Assembly (NCBI GenBank): GCA_016781775.1
Contig: JADDPR010000068.1
Location: forward strand, 1 to 55,870
Length of the DNA stretch: 55,870 bases
Reading direction: 5' to 3'
Source of the DNA: Rubrobacter sp.
GTDB taxonomy: Bacteria; Actinomycetota; Rubrobacteria; Rubrobacterales; Rubrobacteraceae
Position numbers and translations under genes: made by a program. Of the stretch, positions 21,586 through 32,910 are shown piece after piece. Within the stretch, counting starts at the first letter, position 1, and every line of letters starts with the position of its first letter. Below the pieces are notes generated by a model, which searched no databases, had not been told where the DNA came from, and worked only from the letters and a program-made list of their open reading frames with translations.

Positions 21586-23550
21586 CTACTCCGACATCAT
21601 CGTCGTCCCGCCCGAGAGCGAGTCGCGGTGGCGTTCGTAGATCGTGTTCACCTTCGAGCGCCAGGAGAGGAGGCTCTCGCGGCGACGGTCGATCTCCTCG
21701 GCGTGATCGTCGGCGACGTTCTGCTTCTCCATGGGGTCCTTGGTGAGGTCGAAGTACTCGTCTTCCTGGTTGCCAAAGTGATAGACGTACTTCTCGTTGT
21801 TCTTGATGCTCGTCAGGCAGGTCTGGTCGTAGAAGCAGGAGGCGTAGACGGCCCGGTCCATCGGGAGCGGGCGGACGAGCGAGGAGCCCGGGTAAGTGCC
21901 GCCGACGACGCCGTAACCCAGAAGGTCCAGCACCGTCGGCATGACGTCGAGCTGGCTTGTGGGCGGGATGACGCGCATCCCGTTCTGGAAGCGCTGCGGG
22001 TCGTGAATGAGGAGCGGTATCTTGATGCCCTCCTCGTAGATTGTGTTGTCGTGCTGGCGCCGCCCGTGCTCGCCGAAGCCCTCGCCGTGGTCGCCGTAGA
22101 GGACGAAGATCGTGTTCTCATAGAGCCCCATCTCCTTGTACTGGTTTATGAGGTTCTCCAGAAAGTGGTCCTGGTAGTAGATCGTGTTGAGGTAGCGGTT
22201 GAGCTCCTCGTCCTCGGCGAAGTCCTTGAAGCCGTAGCGGCCCGGGGTCTGGTAGTCGTGGTGGACCGTCACCGTGAGGTACTCGGCCACGAACGGCTTG
22301 CCCCGCTTTTTCTGCTCCTCCAGCCACTTCTTGCTCGGCTCGAGCATGATGTCGTCCTCGTAGCCGAAGTAGTTCGCCTGCTCGAAGCCCTCCTTCGGCA
22401 GCGCCTCCAGGGGATAAAACTCCTCGTAGCCGAAGTTCTTCGCGATCTGGGGACGGTTCTCGAAGTCCTGGGTCGCCGACTGGAAGAAGACGGAGTCGTA
22501 CCCCTGCTCCGTCAGAAGCTCGGGCAGGCAGCGCGCGGGGATACCGTTCGGCTCGGCCTCCGTGATCGACCGGACGAGGTTGGGGGTCACCCCGCAGTTG
22601 ACGGCGGTGATCGCCTTCGAGGTGTGGGGGACGACGGTGTAAGCGTTCTCGGCCATGAGGCTCTCGGCCGCGAGCTTGTCCATGAACGGCGTCGTCTTCA
22701 GGTCCTCGTTGTACGGGGTGGTCGACCGCGCCCGGGTGGATTCCAGGTGGATAAACACCACGTTGCGCTTCTGCGTACCCACGTTCTCGACCAGGGAGGC
22801 GTCCGTCGGCAGGTCTTCGGCGGCGAGCTCGGTTTCAATCTCCGGGCTCGTCTTCTCGAAGTCCGGCTCGGTGAACTCCGTGACGACCATGTTCGCCAGC
22901 GGGTCGCGGGAGAAGGACTTGCTCGACCCGGTAACGGCGGGCAGCAGGGAGAGCACGCCGAGGAATAGCGCCAGAAGGGAGATCGCGATCGGGGCGAACC
23001 GGACCCTGCCGGCGGTCTCGACGGGGACGTGCAGCCGCGAGCCGAAGAGGCCCGTCAGGAGAGCCGGCCCCGCTATGGCGTAGAAAATCACCACGGACAT
23101 GAGCAACCAGTGCAGCGTGGTGGTCTCGTTCGCGATGACGCCCTGTATGTCTCCCCAGGATCGGAGGGACTGGGCGATAAGGTCGTAGTCGAGGACGGAG
23201 CCCGTGGTCTTGTAAAAGAAGTGAGCGCTCGTCGCGATCGCCGCGATTAGCATCGCCGAGAGGTGGAAGAGCGCGAGCACCACCCACCGGCCGATCCCGC
23301 GCCGCAGGAGGGCGAAAAGTCCTACCCAGAGCGCCGCGTAACCGAGGTTGAAAAAGACCTCCGAGCGCACCTGATCCAAAAACTCCAGAGGCCCCACGGG
23401 GCCGGGAAGCCCCAGCACGCGCGACGCTTTGAGACCTACGTTGTATATGGCGAGCGGCACGAGCAGGCCGAGGAGATAAATCCAATCCTCACGGGCCAGA
23501 AGCGCGCGCAAACCACCCGCGGCCCTCGTTTCGCTTAATCTCCAGATCAT
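21586..23550 (-). CDS. LTA-synthase-like membrane sulfatase (alkaline phosphatase superfamily)
   Basis: N-terminal TM helices; catalytic domain VFIHLESTRARSTTPYN, FVLYGDHGEGFGEHGR; ends in MMSE. Confidence 0.85.
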   Translation of the reverse strand: MIWRLSETRAAGGLRALLAREDWIYLLGLLVPLAIYNVGLKASRVLGLPGPVGPLEFLDQVRSEVFFNLGYAALWVGLFALLRRGIGRWVVLALFHLSAMLIAAIATSAHFFYKTTGSVLDYDLIAQSLRSWGDIQGVIANETTTLHWLLMSVVIFYAIAGPALLTGLFGSRLHVPVETAGRVRFAPIAISLLALFLGVLSLLPAVTGSSKSFSRDPLANMVVTEFTEPDFEKTSPEIETELAAEDLPTDASLVENVGTQKRNVVFIHLESTRARSTTPYNEDLKTTPFMDKLAAESLMAENAYTVVPHTSKAITAVNCGVTPNLVRSITEAEPNGIPARCLPELLTEQGYDSVFFQSATQDFENRPQIAKNFGYEEFYPLEALPKEGFEQANYFGYEDDIMLEPSKKWLEEQKKRGKPFVAEYLTVTVHHDYQTPGRYGFKDFAEDEELNRYLNTIYYQDHFLENLINQYKEMGLYENTIFVLYGDHGEGFGEHGRRQHDNTIYEEGIKIPLLIHDPQRFQNGMRVIPPTSQLDVMPTVLDLLGYGVVGGTYPGSSLVRPLPMDRAVYASCFYDQTCLTSIKNNEKYVYHFGNQEDEYFDLTKDPMEKQNVADDHAEEIDRRRESLLSWRSKVNTIYERHRDSLSGGTTMMSE

Positions 23551-23679
23551 AAGGCCGAGATTTTAACAAACAATTTACGACCTACGGCCATATATGACAT
23601 ATCTCTACATAACGATACAATTCCGAGCTTCGACCACCGACCTCCGCGCAACTCGTATGCCCGAAAGGAGCGCACCACC

Positions 23680-24228
23680 TTGTCCGACTGGGAAGATCTG
23701 GCCTCCTTCCTCGCCGCCCTCGACGACGAGGACCGCGGACGTTTCTCCGCCCACGCGGCCCTGGATCTGCCCGAGGGCGAAGCCGAGGGCATCCTCCGTA
23801 CGCTCCGTACCTACGCCGACGCAAGCGGTGACGCGAGCCCGTCCTCCCTGCTCGCGACCACCGGAGCGCAGGCCGGTGCGGCCGGCGAGTTGGATCTGGC
23901 CGTCACCCTGGGGCGCGCCGCCCTGGACCTGGCGGAGAAGCCGGAGGACCTCGGGCTCGCCCACGTCTGCCTCGCCCAGACGCACTTTCGTCGCCGCAGA
24001 GATGGGGAGGAGCTCGCGCGCTTCGTGGAGCACTGCCGGGCGGCGATCTCGGCCGGACACGCGGGCACGTTCTGCTACGAGCGTCTCGCCGTCCTCTATG
24101 AGTACAGGGGCGAAAGGGAGGAGGCCGAGGAGGTTTGTCGCCGTGCCGTCGAGGTCTTGAGCGCCGCCGGGGACGACCGCTCCGTGGCCCGGTTCCGTAA
24201 GCGTCTGGAGCGGCTTTCGAGGCGTTAA
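23680..24228 (+). CDS. TPR-like helical repeat protein, hypothetical
   Basis: 182 aa, helical Ala/Leu/Glu-rich repeats (LDLAVTLGRAALDLAEKPEDLGLAHVCLAQTHFRR... FCYERLAVLYEYRGEREEAEEVCRRAVEVL). Confidence 0.65.
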   Translation: MSDWEDLASFLAALDDEDRGRFSAHAALDLPEGEAEGILRTLRTYADASGDASPSSLLATTGAQAGAAGELDLAVTLGRAALDLAEKPEDLGLAHVCLAQTHFRRRRDGEELARFVEHCRAAISAGHAGTFCYERLAVLYEYRGEREEAEEVCRRAVEVLSAAGDDRSVARFRKRLERLSRR

Positions 24229-24283
24229 GCCAACGGCCCGGAGGGGCCGGCGGTCCGCTCGCTCACGGCCCGCGTTGACCGTG

Positions 24284-24349
24284 GCCCCGCCGATGACTAT
24301 CCTGCACCCATGACCCTCCGAAGGTCGGGCGGATTGTCATCGGCGGGGC
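24284..24349. repeat. 19-bp near-perfect inverted repeat in the acs leader
   Basis: GCCCCGCCGATGACTATCC (24284-24302) / GGATTGTCATCGGCGGGGC (24331-24349), one mismatch, 28-nt loop. Confidence 0.85.
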
Positions 24350-24435
24350 GCGGGTATCCTTCGCGTATAGGGGGACCGCCGAGGTGCCGCCATGAGGCCC
24401 GGAGGGACGTTGTGGATGAAGGGGAAGGGAGAGCT

Positions 24436-26391
<1,956 letters not shown>

Positions 26392-26413
26392 GCCAAACAA
26401 TACGAAGCAACGG

Positions 26414-26445
26414 AAGGGGCGGGGTTCTTTCACCCGCCCCTTTTT
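26414..26445 (+). terminator. Intrinsic terminator after acs
   Basis: AAGGGGCGGG-loop-CCCGCCCC-TTTTT. Confidence 0.85.
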
Positions 26446-26495
26446 CGCGCCGTCGTACAATATCCTTGTCATTCCATAGATAAGGAAGGTTTCCC

Positions 26496-27206
26496 ATGGC
26501 GCTGAACACCTCATACGGCTCGCGACGGGGTGCTGCGGCTTACGCCCTGCCCGACGAGCGCGCCGGGTTTATCCGCAGGACTTACGCCCACCTCGCGGGG
26601 GCGATCCTCGCCTTCGTGCTGCTGGAGATGGCGATCTTCGCCACGCCAGCCGTAAGGGACACGCTCGTCGGTCTCCTGACTCAGAGCTGGCTGCTCACCC
26701 TCGCGTTGTTTATCGGGGCCTCGTGGGTAGCGGACCGCTGGGCACGCTCCGATGCCTCGCGCGGCCTGCAGTACGTCGGGCTCGGTGTATACGTGGCCTT
26801 GCAGGCGCTCATCTTCGTGCCGCTGCTGTACGTAGCATTGTTCTACGTAAACGACCCGACGCTGATCCCTACGGCGGGCATCATCACGGGGGCGCTGTTC
26901 CTCGGGCTCACGGCAATCGTTTTTACTACGCGAGCGGACTTCTCGTTTCTGCGCGGCGCGCTCGTCGTCGGCTCCCTCGTGGCCCTGGGCCTCATAGTGG
27001 CGAGTTTACTCTTCGGGTTCAGCCTCGGCGTCATCTTCTCGGTAGCGATGGTCGGACTCGCCGCCATCTCCATTCTGTACAGCACCTCGAACGTGCTCCA
27101 TTACTACCGGACCGACCAGTACGTCGCCGCCTCGCTCTCGCTCTTCGCCGCCGTCGCGCTGCTCTTCTATTACGTCGTCCGCATCCTTATCGCCATGAGG
27201 AGGTGA
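26496..27206 (+). CDS. Bax inhibitor-1/YccA family membrane protein
   Basis: Seven predicted hydrophobic helices; N-terminal FIRRTYAHLAGAILAFVLLEMAIF; C-terminal ILYSTSNVLHYYRTDQYVAASLSLFAAVALLFYYVVRIL. Confidence 0.88.
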   Translation: MALNTSYGSRRGAAAYALPDERAGFIRRTYAHLAGAILAFVLLEMAIFATPAVRDTLVGLLTQSWLLTLALFIGASWVADRWARSDASRGLQYVGLGVYVALQALIFVPLLYVALFYVNDPTLIPTAGIITGALFLGLTAIVFTTRADFSFLRGALVVGSLVALGLIVASLLFGFSLGVIFSVAMVGLAAISILYSTSNVLHYYRTDQYVAASLSLFAAVALLFYYVVRILIAMRR

Positions 27207-27330
27207 AGGCGACGTACGCACCGGGGTGCTCGTCGGCGCTCCGGTGCGTATACATGGGGAATCGCGGACTTGTTTTTCCCGCGCTGTAGTAAAATAAGGT
27301 CAAGAAAAAGCCTCTTCCAAGGAGAAGCGA

Positions 27331-28020
27331 ATGCTCGGTTTTTACCTGGTGATGGGCCTCGGACTACTGATTTCGGCGCTGGCCGGGGTCTGGGTCAAGA
27401 GCTCGTACTCGAAGTATTCCAAGCAGAGGAGTTACAGCGGGATGACGGGGGCAGAAGTCGCCCGTACCATTCTCGACCGTAACGGCCTCACGAACGTGCG
27501 CGTCGAGCCCGTGGCCGGCCAGCTCACCGACCACTACGACCCGAGCAGCAAGGTCGTCAGGCTCTCGGAGGGCAACTTCGCGCAGAACTCGATCGCGGCG
27601 GTCAGCGTCGCGGCTCACGAGGTCGGGCACGCCATCCAGGACGCCACGGGCTACCTGCCCATGAAGGCCCGCGCGGGGCTGTTCCCGGTCGTGAACTTCA
27701 GCAACCAGCTCTTCATGCCGCTGCTCTTCGGCGGCTTCCTCATGGGGGGCCTCAGCGGCCAGGGCGGGCTGGGTACGACGCTGATCCAGATCGCGGCCGT
27801 CCTGTTTATCGCGGTCTTCGCCTTCCACGTGGTCACGCTGCCGGTGGAGATCAACGCCTCCACCCGGGCCTACGGCCTCCTGACCCGCTACGGCATCCTG
27901 TCTCACAACGAGGCCGGCGGCACGAAGCGGGTGCTGACGGCGGCGGCCTTCACGTACATCGCGGCGGCGCTCACCTCGCTCCTGACGCTCGTCTACCTGC
28001 TCCTGGTGAGCCGGGACTAA
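27331..28020 (+). CDS. Neutral zinc metallopeptidase (YugP-like)
   Basis: SVAAHEVGHAIQDATGYLPMKAR (HExxH-like zinc site, HEVGH); membrane segments; VNASTRAY-like NASTRAYGLL. Confidence 0.9.
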   Translation: MLGFYLVMGLGLLISALAGVWVKSSYSKYSKQRSYSGMTGAEVARTILDRNGLTNVRVEPVAGQLTDHYDPSSKVVRLSEGNFAQNSIAAVSVAAHEVGHAIQDATGYLPMKARAGLFPVVNFSNQLFMPLLFGGFLMGGLSGQGGLGTTLIQIAAVLFIAVFAFHVVTLPVEINASTRAYGLLTRYGILSHNEAGGTKRVLTAAAFTYIAAALTSLLTLVYLLLVSRD

Positions 28021-28042
28021 GCACGGACAAGCGAGACGCCGT

Positions 28043-28075
28043 AAGGGGCGGGTCCTCCGGGGCCCGCCCCTTTTT
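28043..28075 (+). terminator. Intrinsic terminator after metallopeptidase
   Basis: AAGGGGCGGG-loop-CCCGCCCC-TTTTT. Confidence 0.85.
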
Positions 28076-28079
28076 CGTG

Positions 28080-28196
28080 CCGCGAGACGGCGTGGTACCG
28101 CTCCTGGCTAGCTTCCTTGTCGGGTTCTCGACCGGGGGAGTCTTCTTGGTCGAGATGGCGGGGCTGGCGGCCATCCCTTGCCTACCTCAAAGGTTG
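28080..28196 (+). pseudogene. Possible degenerate fragment of a Bax-inhibitor-1-like gene
   Basis: Frame reads LLASFLVGFSTGGVFLVEMAGLAAIP, colinear with VASLLFGFSLGVIFSVAMVGLAAIS of the intact gene at 26496-27206. Confidence 0.45.
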
Positions 28197-28379
28197 TTAT
28201 CAACGACGCACGGGCCGGTGCGAGGCGGCTTCTCTTCCGTTCTTCGCCGCCTCGCCGTGTTCACTAGTACGTGTCGAGGTCTAGTTCTGTCCTCGACGCC
28301 GACCGTGCGGTCGGGGACTTGTCCGGGTAGTAAAAGACTTCGCGCAGCTTCCGGGGACCCGTTGTAAAATAGCCGCCGT

Positions 28380-29000
28380 ATGGAGGAGATAAAGCGCATA
28401 ACCAAGCGTCGCCGCAGGCTGCGCAGCGTAGGGGAGCCGCATCCGTGGGAGCCCCGGCACATGAAGCTGTCGAACACGCGCTTCGCGGAGACGATCGGCG
28501 AGGCCGGCGGCAGGCGCAACGTCGCGCTCGGGGTGATACGCCACCTGTGGCGTGCGCCGGTACCGTTCGTCGGCTTCTACCCTCCCGAGGGCCAGAAGGT
28601 CACGGAGGGCAGGTTCTACACGCCGGCTCCACCGAAGCTCGTCGACGATACGGAGTACCTCGCGGGCGTGGAGGCGCACAAGAAGGTCTACGCCGCCGAC
28701 CTGCGGGCGACGATGCTCTCGTCCGGAAACCTTCCCGGCTACTTCGAAGTGCCCACCGACGAAGGTTGGAGCGTTGTCGTAGACCTCCCGGAGAAACGCC
28801 TGGAGCTCACGGACGCATGGGACTTCGGGACCAGCGTGGGGGTGGTCGGGAACCTCGAGCCCTTCGTCTGGGCGTACAGGCGGTGCGGGTTCTGCATCCT
28901 CACCATCTTCGACAAGGACCTCGGGGAGATTCGGGACGACCTTCTCTTCTTCGCCAAGCGCAAGGGCGTTGAGTTACGGTGGGACCGCAAGGCGGCGTGA
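28380..29000 (+). CDS. Hypothetical protein, no recognised family
   Basis: 206-aa ORF with promoter-like TAAAAT at 28365-28370 and ATG at 28380; good coding character. Confidence 0.75.
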   Translation: MEEIKRITKRRRRLRSVGEPHPWEPRHMKLSNTRFAETIGEAGGRRNVALGVIRHLWRAPVPFVGFYPPEGQKVTEGRFYTPAPPKLVDDTEYLAGVEAHKKVYAADLRATMLSSGNLPGYFEVPTDEGWSVVVDLPEKRLELTDAWDFGTSVGVVGNLEPFVWAYRRCGFCILTIFDKDLGEIRDDLLFFAKRKGVELRWDRKAA

Positions 29001-29031
29001 ACACCCCGCAAGCTGCGGAAACTGGCCGGGA

Positions 29032-29062
29032 AACCCCGCTCCCTGCGACCGTTAGCGGGGTT
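29032..29062 (+). terminator. Hairpin after the 28380-29000 gene
   Basis: AACCCCGCT-loop-AGCGGGGTT. Confidence 0.5.
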
Positions 29063-29156
29063 CGGGTATCGGGTATAATATGTGTTACATCCCTGGGTCT
29101 GGAGGAGAGGTTCGGGGACGGGAGGATGTCTTCGAGGAGAGAGGTGAGCAGCACGC

Positions 29157-29879
29157 ATGCTTAGGCACGACACCGGGAGCTTCGCGGCGGACTCGGCGCC
29201 TGTGGGTTTCGGTACCGAAGACTTCGAGAAGGCGGGGATCAGGGTCGCCGAGCGGCGCTTCAGGGCCAAGGACACCATCTTTACGCCGGGCGATCCCGAC
29301 GACCAGCTCTACTTCGTGATCGAAGGGACGATCCGGCTCTACAAAATCTACGGCGACTACAAGGAGGCCACCACCGCGCTCCTCAAGGACAGGGGCGTCT
29401 TCGGCAAGCTGAGCCTGGTGGAGGGCCGCTGGCAGGACGTCTTCGCCGAGGCCGTCAGCGACGTGCGGGTGGCCGCCGTCCAGAAGGCGACGATCACCGA
29501 GGTCATCAAGCGACATCCGGATTTCGCCGTCAAGCTCTTCTCCTCCTTCTCCGAGCGCCTCAGGCAGTCCGACGAGGTTATAGAGAGCCTCCTCCACCGC
29601 GAGGTCTCGACCCGCCTGGCGACGCTTCTGCTAAACCTCGGCGAGCGCTTCGGGGAGCAGAACGGGGTTGGGACACAGCTCGACATGCGCCTCACCCACC
29701 AGGACCTCGCGAACATGATCGCCTCCACCCGAGAGGCCGTCTCCAAGGTGATGAGCGAGTTGCAGCGCGAGGGCGCCATCAAGGTGGAGAACCGCAAGAT
29801 CGTCCTCGTGGACAAGGACGCCCTCGCTGAGCACTCTGGCCCCTCCGGCCTCTCCGTGGACGGCCAGCTCTCCATCTAA
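29157..29879 (+). CDS. Crp/Fnr family transcriptional regulator
   Basis: Cyclic-nucleotide-binding-fold N-terminus (KDTIFTPGDPDDQLYFVIEGTIRLYKIYGD) and HTH LTHQDLANMIASTREAVSKVMSELQREGAI. Confidence 0.92.
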   Translation: MLRHDTGSFAADSAPVGFGTEDFEKAGIRVAERRFRAKDTIFTPGDPDDQLYFVIEGTIRLYKIYGDYKEATTALLKDRGVFGKLSLVEGRWQDVFAEAVSDVRVAAVQKATITEVIKRHPDFAVKLFSSFSERLRQSDEVIESLLHREVSTRLATLLLNLGERFGEQNGVGTQLDMRLTHQDLANMIASTREAVSKVMSELQREGAIKVENRKIVLVDKDALAEHSGPSGLSVDGQLSI

Positions 29880-30022
29880 GCGGTAAGTCCCTCCATACGC
29901 CTCGCGAAGGATTCGTTCCGACGATCCTTCGTCCGTACTACGTGGGTGCGTTCCATGCCGAGGACGCGAAGCTCAGCGTCCGCGCTGGCTGGTTGGTCGC
30001 ACCGGTGTCCTAGAATGAGGGC

Positions 30023-31765
30023 GTGGAAGGACGGGGCGGGAAGACGGGGCTCGGTAGGACCGAGCGGTTGCTTCTAGCCCTGTACCTGTGGGCACTTCTG
30101 CTCCTCGGGATGTTGACGGTTGGGGAGCAGGGGATTACCTGGGACGAGCCGAACTACTTCGGCTCCTCGTATTCTTACCTGTCCTGGTTCGGGCACGTTC
30201 TGACGGAGCCGGCGGACTGGTGGAGGTCCATCGACCGCTTCTGGGAGCCGAGCCACGAGGCGCCGCCGTTCTTCAAGCTCTGGGCCGGGTTGTTCGCGGG
30301 GGGTGCGACGCTCCTCGTCGGTACGGAGGATCTGGGCGCGATCGGGGACGGCTATCGGATCGGCTCTTACGTCCTTTTCCTGCTCGCGACTTACGCGGCG
30401 TTTCGGTTTGTGCGTTGGGAGTTCGGGGCCGTAGCGGCGTGGGGGGCGGCCTTTGGCATGCCCCTGATCCCGGCGCTCTTCGGCTTCGCCCGTCTCGGGC
30501 AGCTCGACGGGGCCGTGGCCTCGATGTTCCTCCTCTCGGCGCTCGCGACGTTCCGGATGCTCACGCGTGGTGGGAGGGGGCGCGCCGTGTGGTCCGGCGT
30601 TCTGCTGGGGCTCGCGTTCGCCACCAAGGTCAACGTCTTCCCCCTCGTCCTGGCCGCCCTTTTGTGGGTTCTGGTCTACGAGCGTGGGGGAGACCTCCGG
30701 GTGGCCTTGCGGAGGCTCCTCGCCAGCTTCGGGATCGGTGCCCTGACCTTCTTTGCGATATGGCCGTGGCTGTGGCGGGAGCCCGTGGGGCGGCTGTGGG
30801 GGTATCTGACTTGGGCGGGCGGGCTGCAGGACGAGCGCTTTGCCTACTACCTCGGGGAGTGGTGGGCGGGGGCGCCGTTCCATTATCCGATCGTGGCGCT
30901 CCTAGTCTACGTGCCGATCGTGGTGGCGGTAGCGGGGGGCTGCGGGGTCTTCCGGATGCTCCGCGAGGCTTGGAGGCCCGCGGCCGGTTGGATCCTGCTG
31001 CACCTCGTGTTCGTCCTCGCCGTGGCGGGGTCCGGGCTCGTGCCGATCTACGGCGGGCCGCGCCAGTTTCTCACCGCCTTCCCGCTCTGGGCGGTCTGCG
31101 CCGGCGTAGGCCTCGGCTGGGTGGCCTCCCGGCTCCGACTGCGTCGACCGGCTGTGCCCGTCGCGCTCTACTGCGCCCTCGCTCTGCCCGGCATAGCGTG
31201 GACCGGAACGGAGAACTCACTCGAATATTACGGGGAGGCGGTAGGCCTGATCCCCGGCGCCCAGGTTCTGGGCTTCGAGACGACGTACCTGGCGGACACT
31301 TACAAACCCGCCGTCGCTTACCTGAATGAGGAGGCCGGTGAAGGGGCGACGGTCTACGTTCAGGCGGGTACCTTCGCCGTTCTGGAGGCGTACCGCAGGA
31401 CGGGCGAGCTGCGCGAGGACCTTCGGCCGGCGTACCTTGCACCGATAGCGCCCGAGAAGTACACGGTCGACGACGAGCCTAGAGGCGGCTCCTTCTTCCT
31501 CTTCCTGCCCCGTCAATCCATATACACGAACGGGATGCTGGAGCTGGAAAAGAAGCCGCCCCTCTACGCCTATGAGAGGGGTGGGGTGCCGCTCGTGAAG
31601 GTCTACTCCGGCGAGGCGGTGGGGGAGACGCTCGGGGTTCGGGGCGCTCCGGAGCCGCGGGAAGTCGGGCTAGGGAACGCGCTCGTCGCCGGCGGGCTCT
31701 TCCTGATCGTGCTCCACCGTCTCTTCAGGGCGCAGAAGCAGCAGGGCGAAGAGGGGGAGGAGTAG
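30023..31765 (+). CDS. Membrane glycosyltransferase, ArnT/PMT-like (GT39/GT83-like)
   Basis: Multi-TM protein with early acidic motif GITWDEPNYF and PMT-like helices; GTG start at 30023. Confidence 0.75.
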   Translation: MEGRGGKTGLGRTERLLLALYLWALLLLGMLTVGEQGITWDEPNYFGSSYSYLSWFGHVLTEPADWWRSIDRFWEPSHEAPPFFKLWAGLFAGGATLLVGTEDLGAIGDGYRIGSYVLFLLATYAAFRFVRWEFGAVAAWGAAFGMPLIPALFGFARLGQLDGAVASMFLLSALATFRMLTRGGRGRAVWSGVLLGLAFATKVNVFPLVLAALLWVLVYERGGDLRVALRRLLASFGIGALTFFAIWPWLWREPVGRLWGYLTWAGGLQDERFAYYLGEWWAGAPFHYPIVALLVYVPIVVAVAGGCGVFRMLREAWRPAAGWILLHLVFVLAVAGSGLVPIYGGPRQFLTAFPLWAVCAGVGLGWVASRLRLRRPAVPVALYCALALPGIAWTGTENSLEYYGEAVGLIPGAQVLGFETTYLADTYKPAVAYLNEEAGEGATVYVQAGTFAVLEAYRRTGELREDLRPAYLAPIAPEKYTVDDEPRGGSFFLFLPRQSIYTNGMLELEKKPPLYAYERGGVPLVKVYSGEAVGETLGVRGAPEPREVGLGNALVAGGLFLIVLHRLFRAQKQQGEEGEE

Positions 31766-32893
31766 CGCGTTTCGCGCCGAGAGCATGGCGGTGAAGTACG
31801 GCAGGTTCTCGGAGATCGCCCAGTACTGCTCGTTGATGGCGGTGGTCAGGCCTATCGCCGCGAGGTACAGCGCCCAGACCGCACGCCCGTGCCTCAGCCC
31901 ACCCAATGCCGTGACGAGCGCGAGGAGGGGGAGCGGCCAGAGCAGGAAGTGCGGGCTCAAGACCTTGCCGAAGACGGCGAAAGCGAACGTCGCCACCGCG
32001 GCCGCCCGCAGGGCCCCGGTCCTCGGGGCCCGCCGCGAGCCCCGGTAAGGGACCAGCAGGGCAACGCCGACCGCGAGGAGTTGCAGGGCGCCGAAGAGGC
32101 CGACCAGGACCTCGCCGAGCGGTCCGATCACGTTGAAGCTCCCGTAGGAGCGGACCACCTCCGCCCCCGGCAGCAGGAGCAGGACGTTCGCGGGGAGGCT
32201 CTCGATCATGGCGGGCCGGTCCGCGTGGTAGCCGAGAAACGAGAAAGTATCCGGGCCGAACGCCAGAACGCCCCAGAGCACCCCGGCCGCGAAGACGACC
32301 GCCGCGACCGCCCACCGCTTCAGCGTCTCCAGAAGGCCGCTACCGAAGGCCAGGGCCGGCGCCGCGACCATCGGGTAGAGCTTCAGGGCACCGCCGATAC
32401 CCCACATAACCGCCGCCCACGTTCCGCGTCCGCGCAGGAGAAGGTAGGCCCCAACGGTTGCGGCGGCGACGGGGGCGAGGTCGTGGCGTATGAAGGGGAG
32501 GCGCCAGAAGAGGAGGAAGCCGACGCCGTAAAGAACTACCGCCCTGCGGTCCACGCGGGAGAGGACGTACAGGATGGTCCAGTCCAGGAGGAGCATCTCG
32601 ACCCCGAAAGCGGTCGCGTAGGCCTTCGCGCCGGTGCTCGCGAGGCCGGGCAGGAGGAGGACGGGGAGGCTCAGGGGCGGGTATTCGTAGGGGAAGCCGG
32701 AGTAGGGCGTCTCCCCGACGAAGATGCGCTGTGCGTAGGCTCGGAAGATCTCGAGCTGAAACGCGGGTTCGCGGGCATCACTAGAATACAGGTAGAGCGT
32801 GACGGCGAGGAGCACGAGGGCATGGCCCAGGGCGAACAGGACGAAGAGGGGGTCCGGGTGGCGGTCTCCGCGTTCTTCGCGCACGACGCGCAT
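31670..32893 (-). CDS. DUF2029-type membrane glycosyltransferase (GT87-like)
   Basis: Multi-TM; YPPLSLPVLLLP, AVMWGIGGALKLYPMVAAPAL, FGKVLSPHFLLWPLPLLAL typical of DUF2029. Internal start MRVVREERG at 32893 preferred. Confidence 0.75.
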   Translation of the reverse strand: MRVVREERGDRHPDPLFVLFALGHALVLLAVTLYLYSSDAREPAFQLEIFRAYAQRIFVGETPYSGFPYEYPPLSLPVLLLPGLASTGAKAYATAFGVEMLLLDWTILYVLSRVDRRAVVLYGVGFLLFWRLPFIRHDLAPVAAATVGAYLLLRGRGTWAAVMWGIGGALKLYPMVAAPALAFGSGLLETLKRWAVAAVVFAAGVLWGVLAFGPDTFSFLGYHADRPAMIESLPANVLLLLPGAEVVRSYGSFNVIGPLGEVLVGLFGALQLLAVGVALLVPYRGSRRAPRTGALRAAAVATFAFAVFGKVLSPHFLLWPLPLLALVTALGGLRHGRAVWALYLAAIGLTTAINEQYWAISENLPYFTAMLSARNALLLPLFALLLLRPEETVEHDQEEPAGDERVP

Positions 32894-32910
32894 TTTCTCA
32901 GACCCTTCGA

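Noticed and set aside
29905-29931. CGAAGGAT...ATCCTTCG hairpin after the Crp/Fnr gene
   Set aside because: 8-bp stem without a U tract; probably a weak terminator, not distinctive enough to list.
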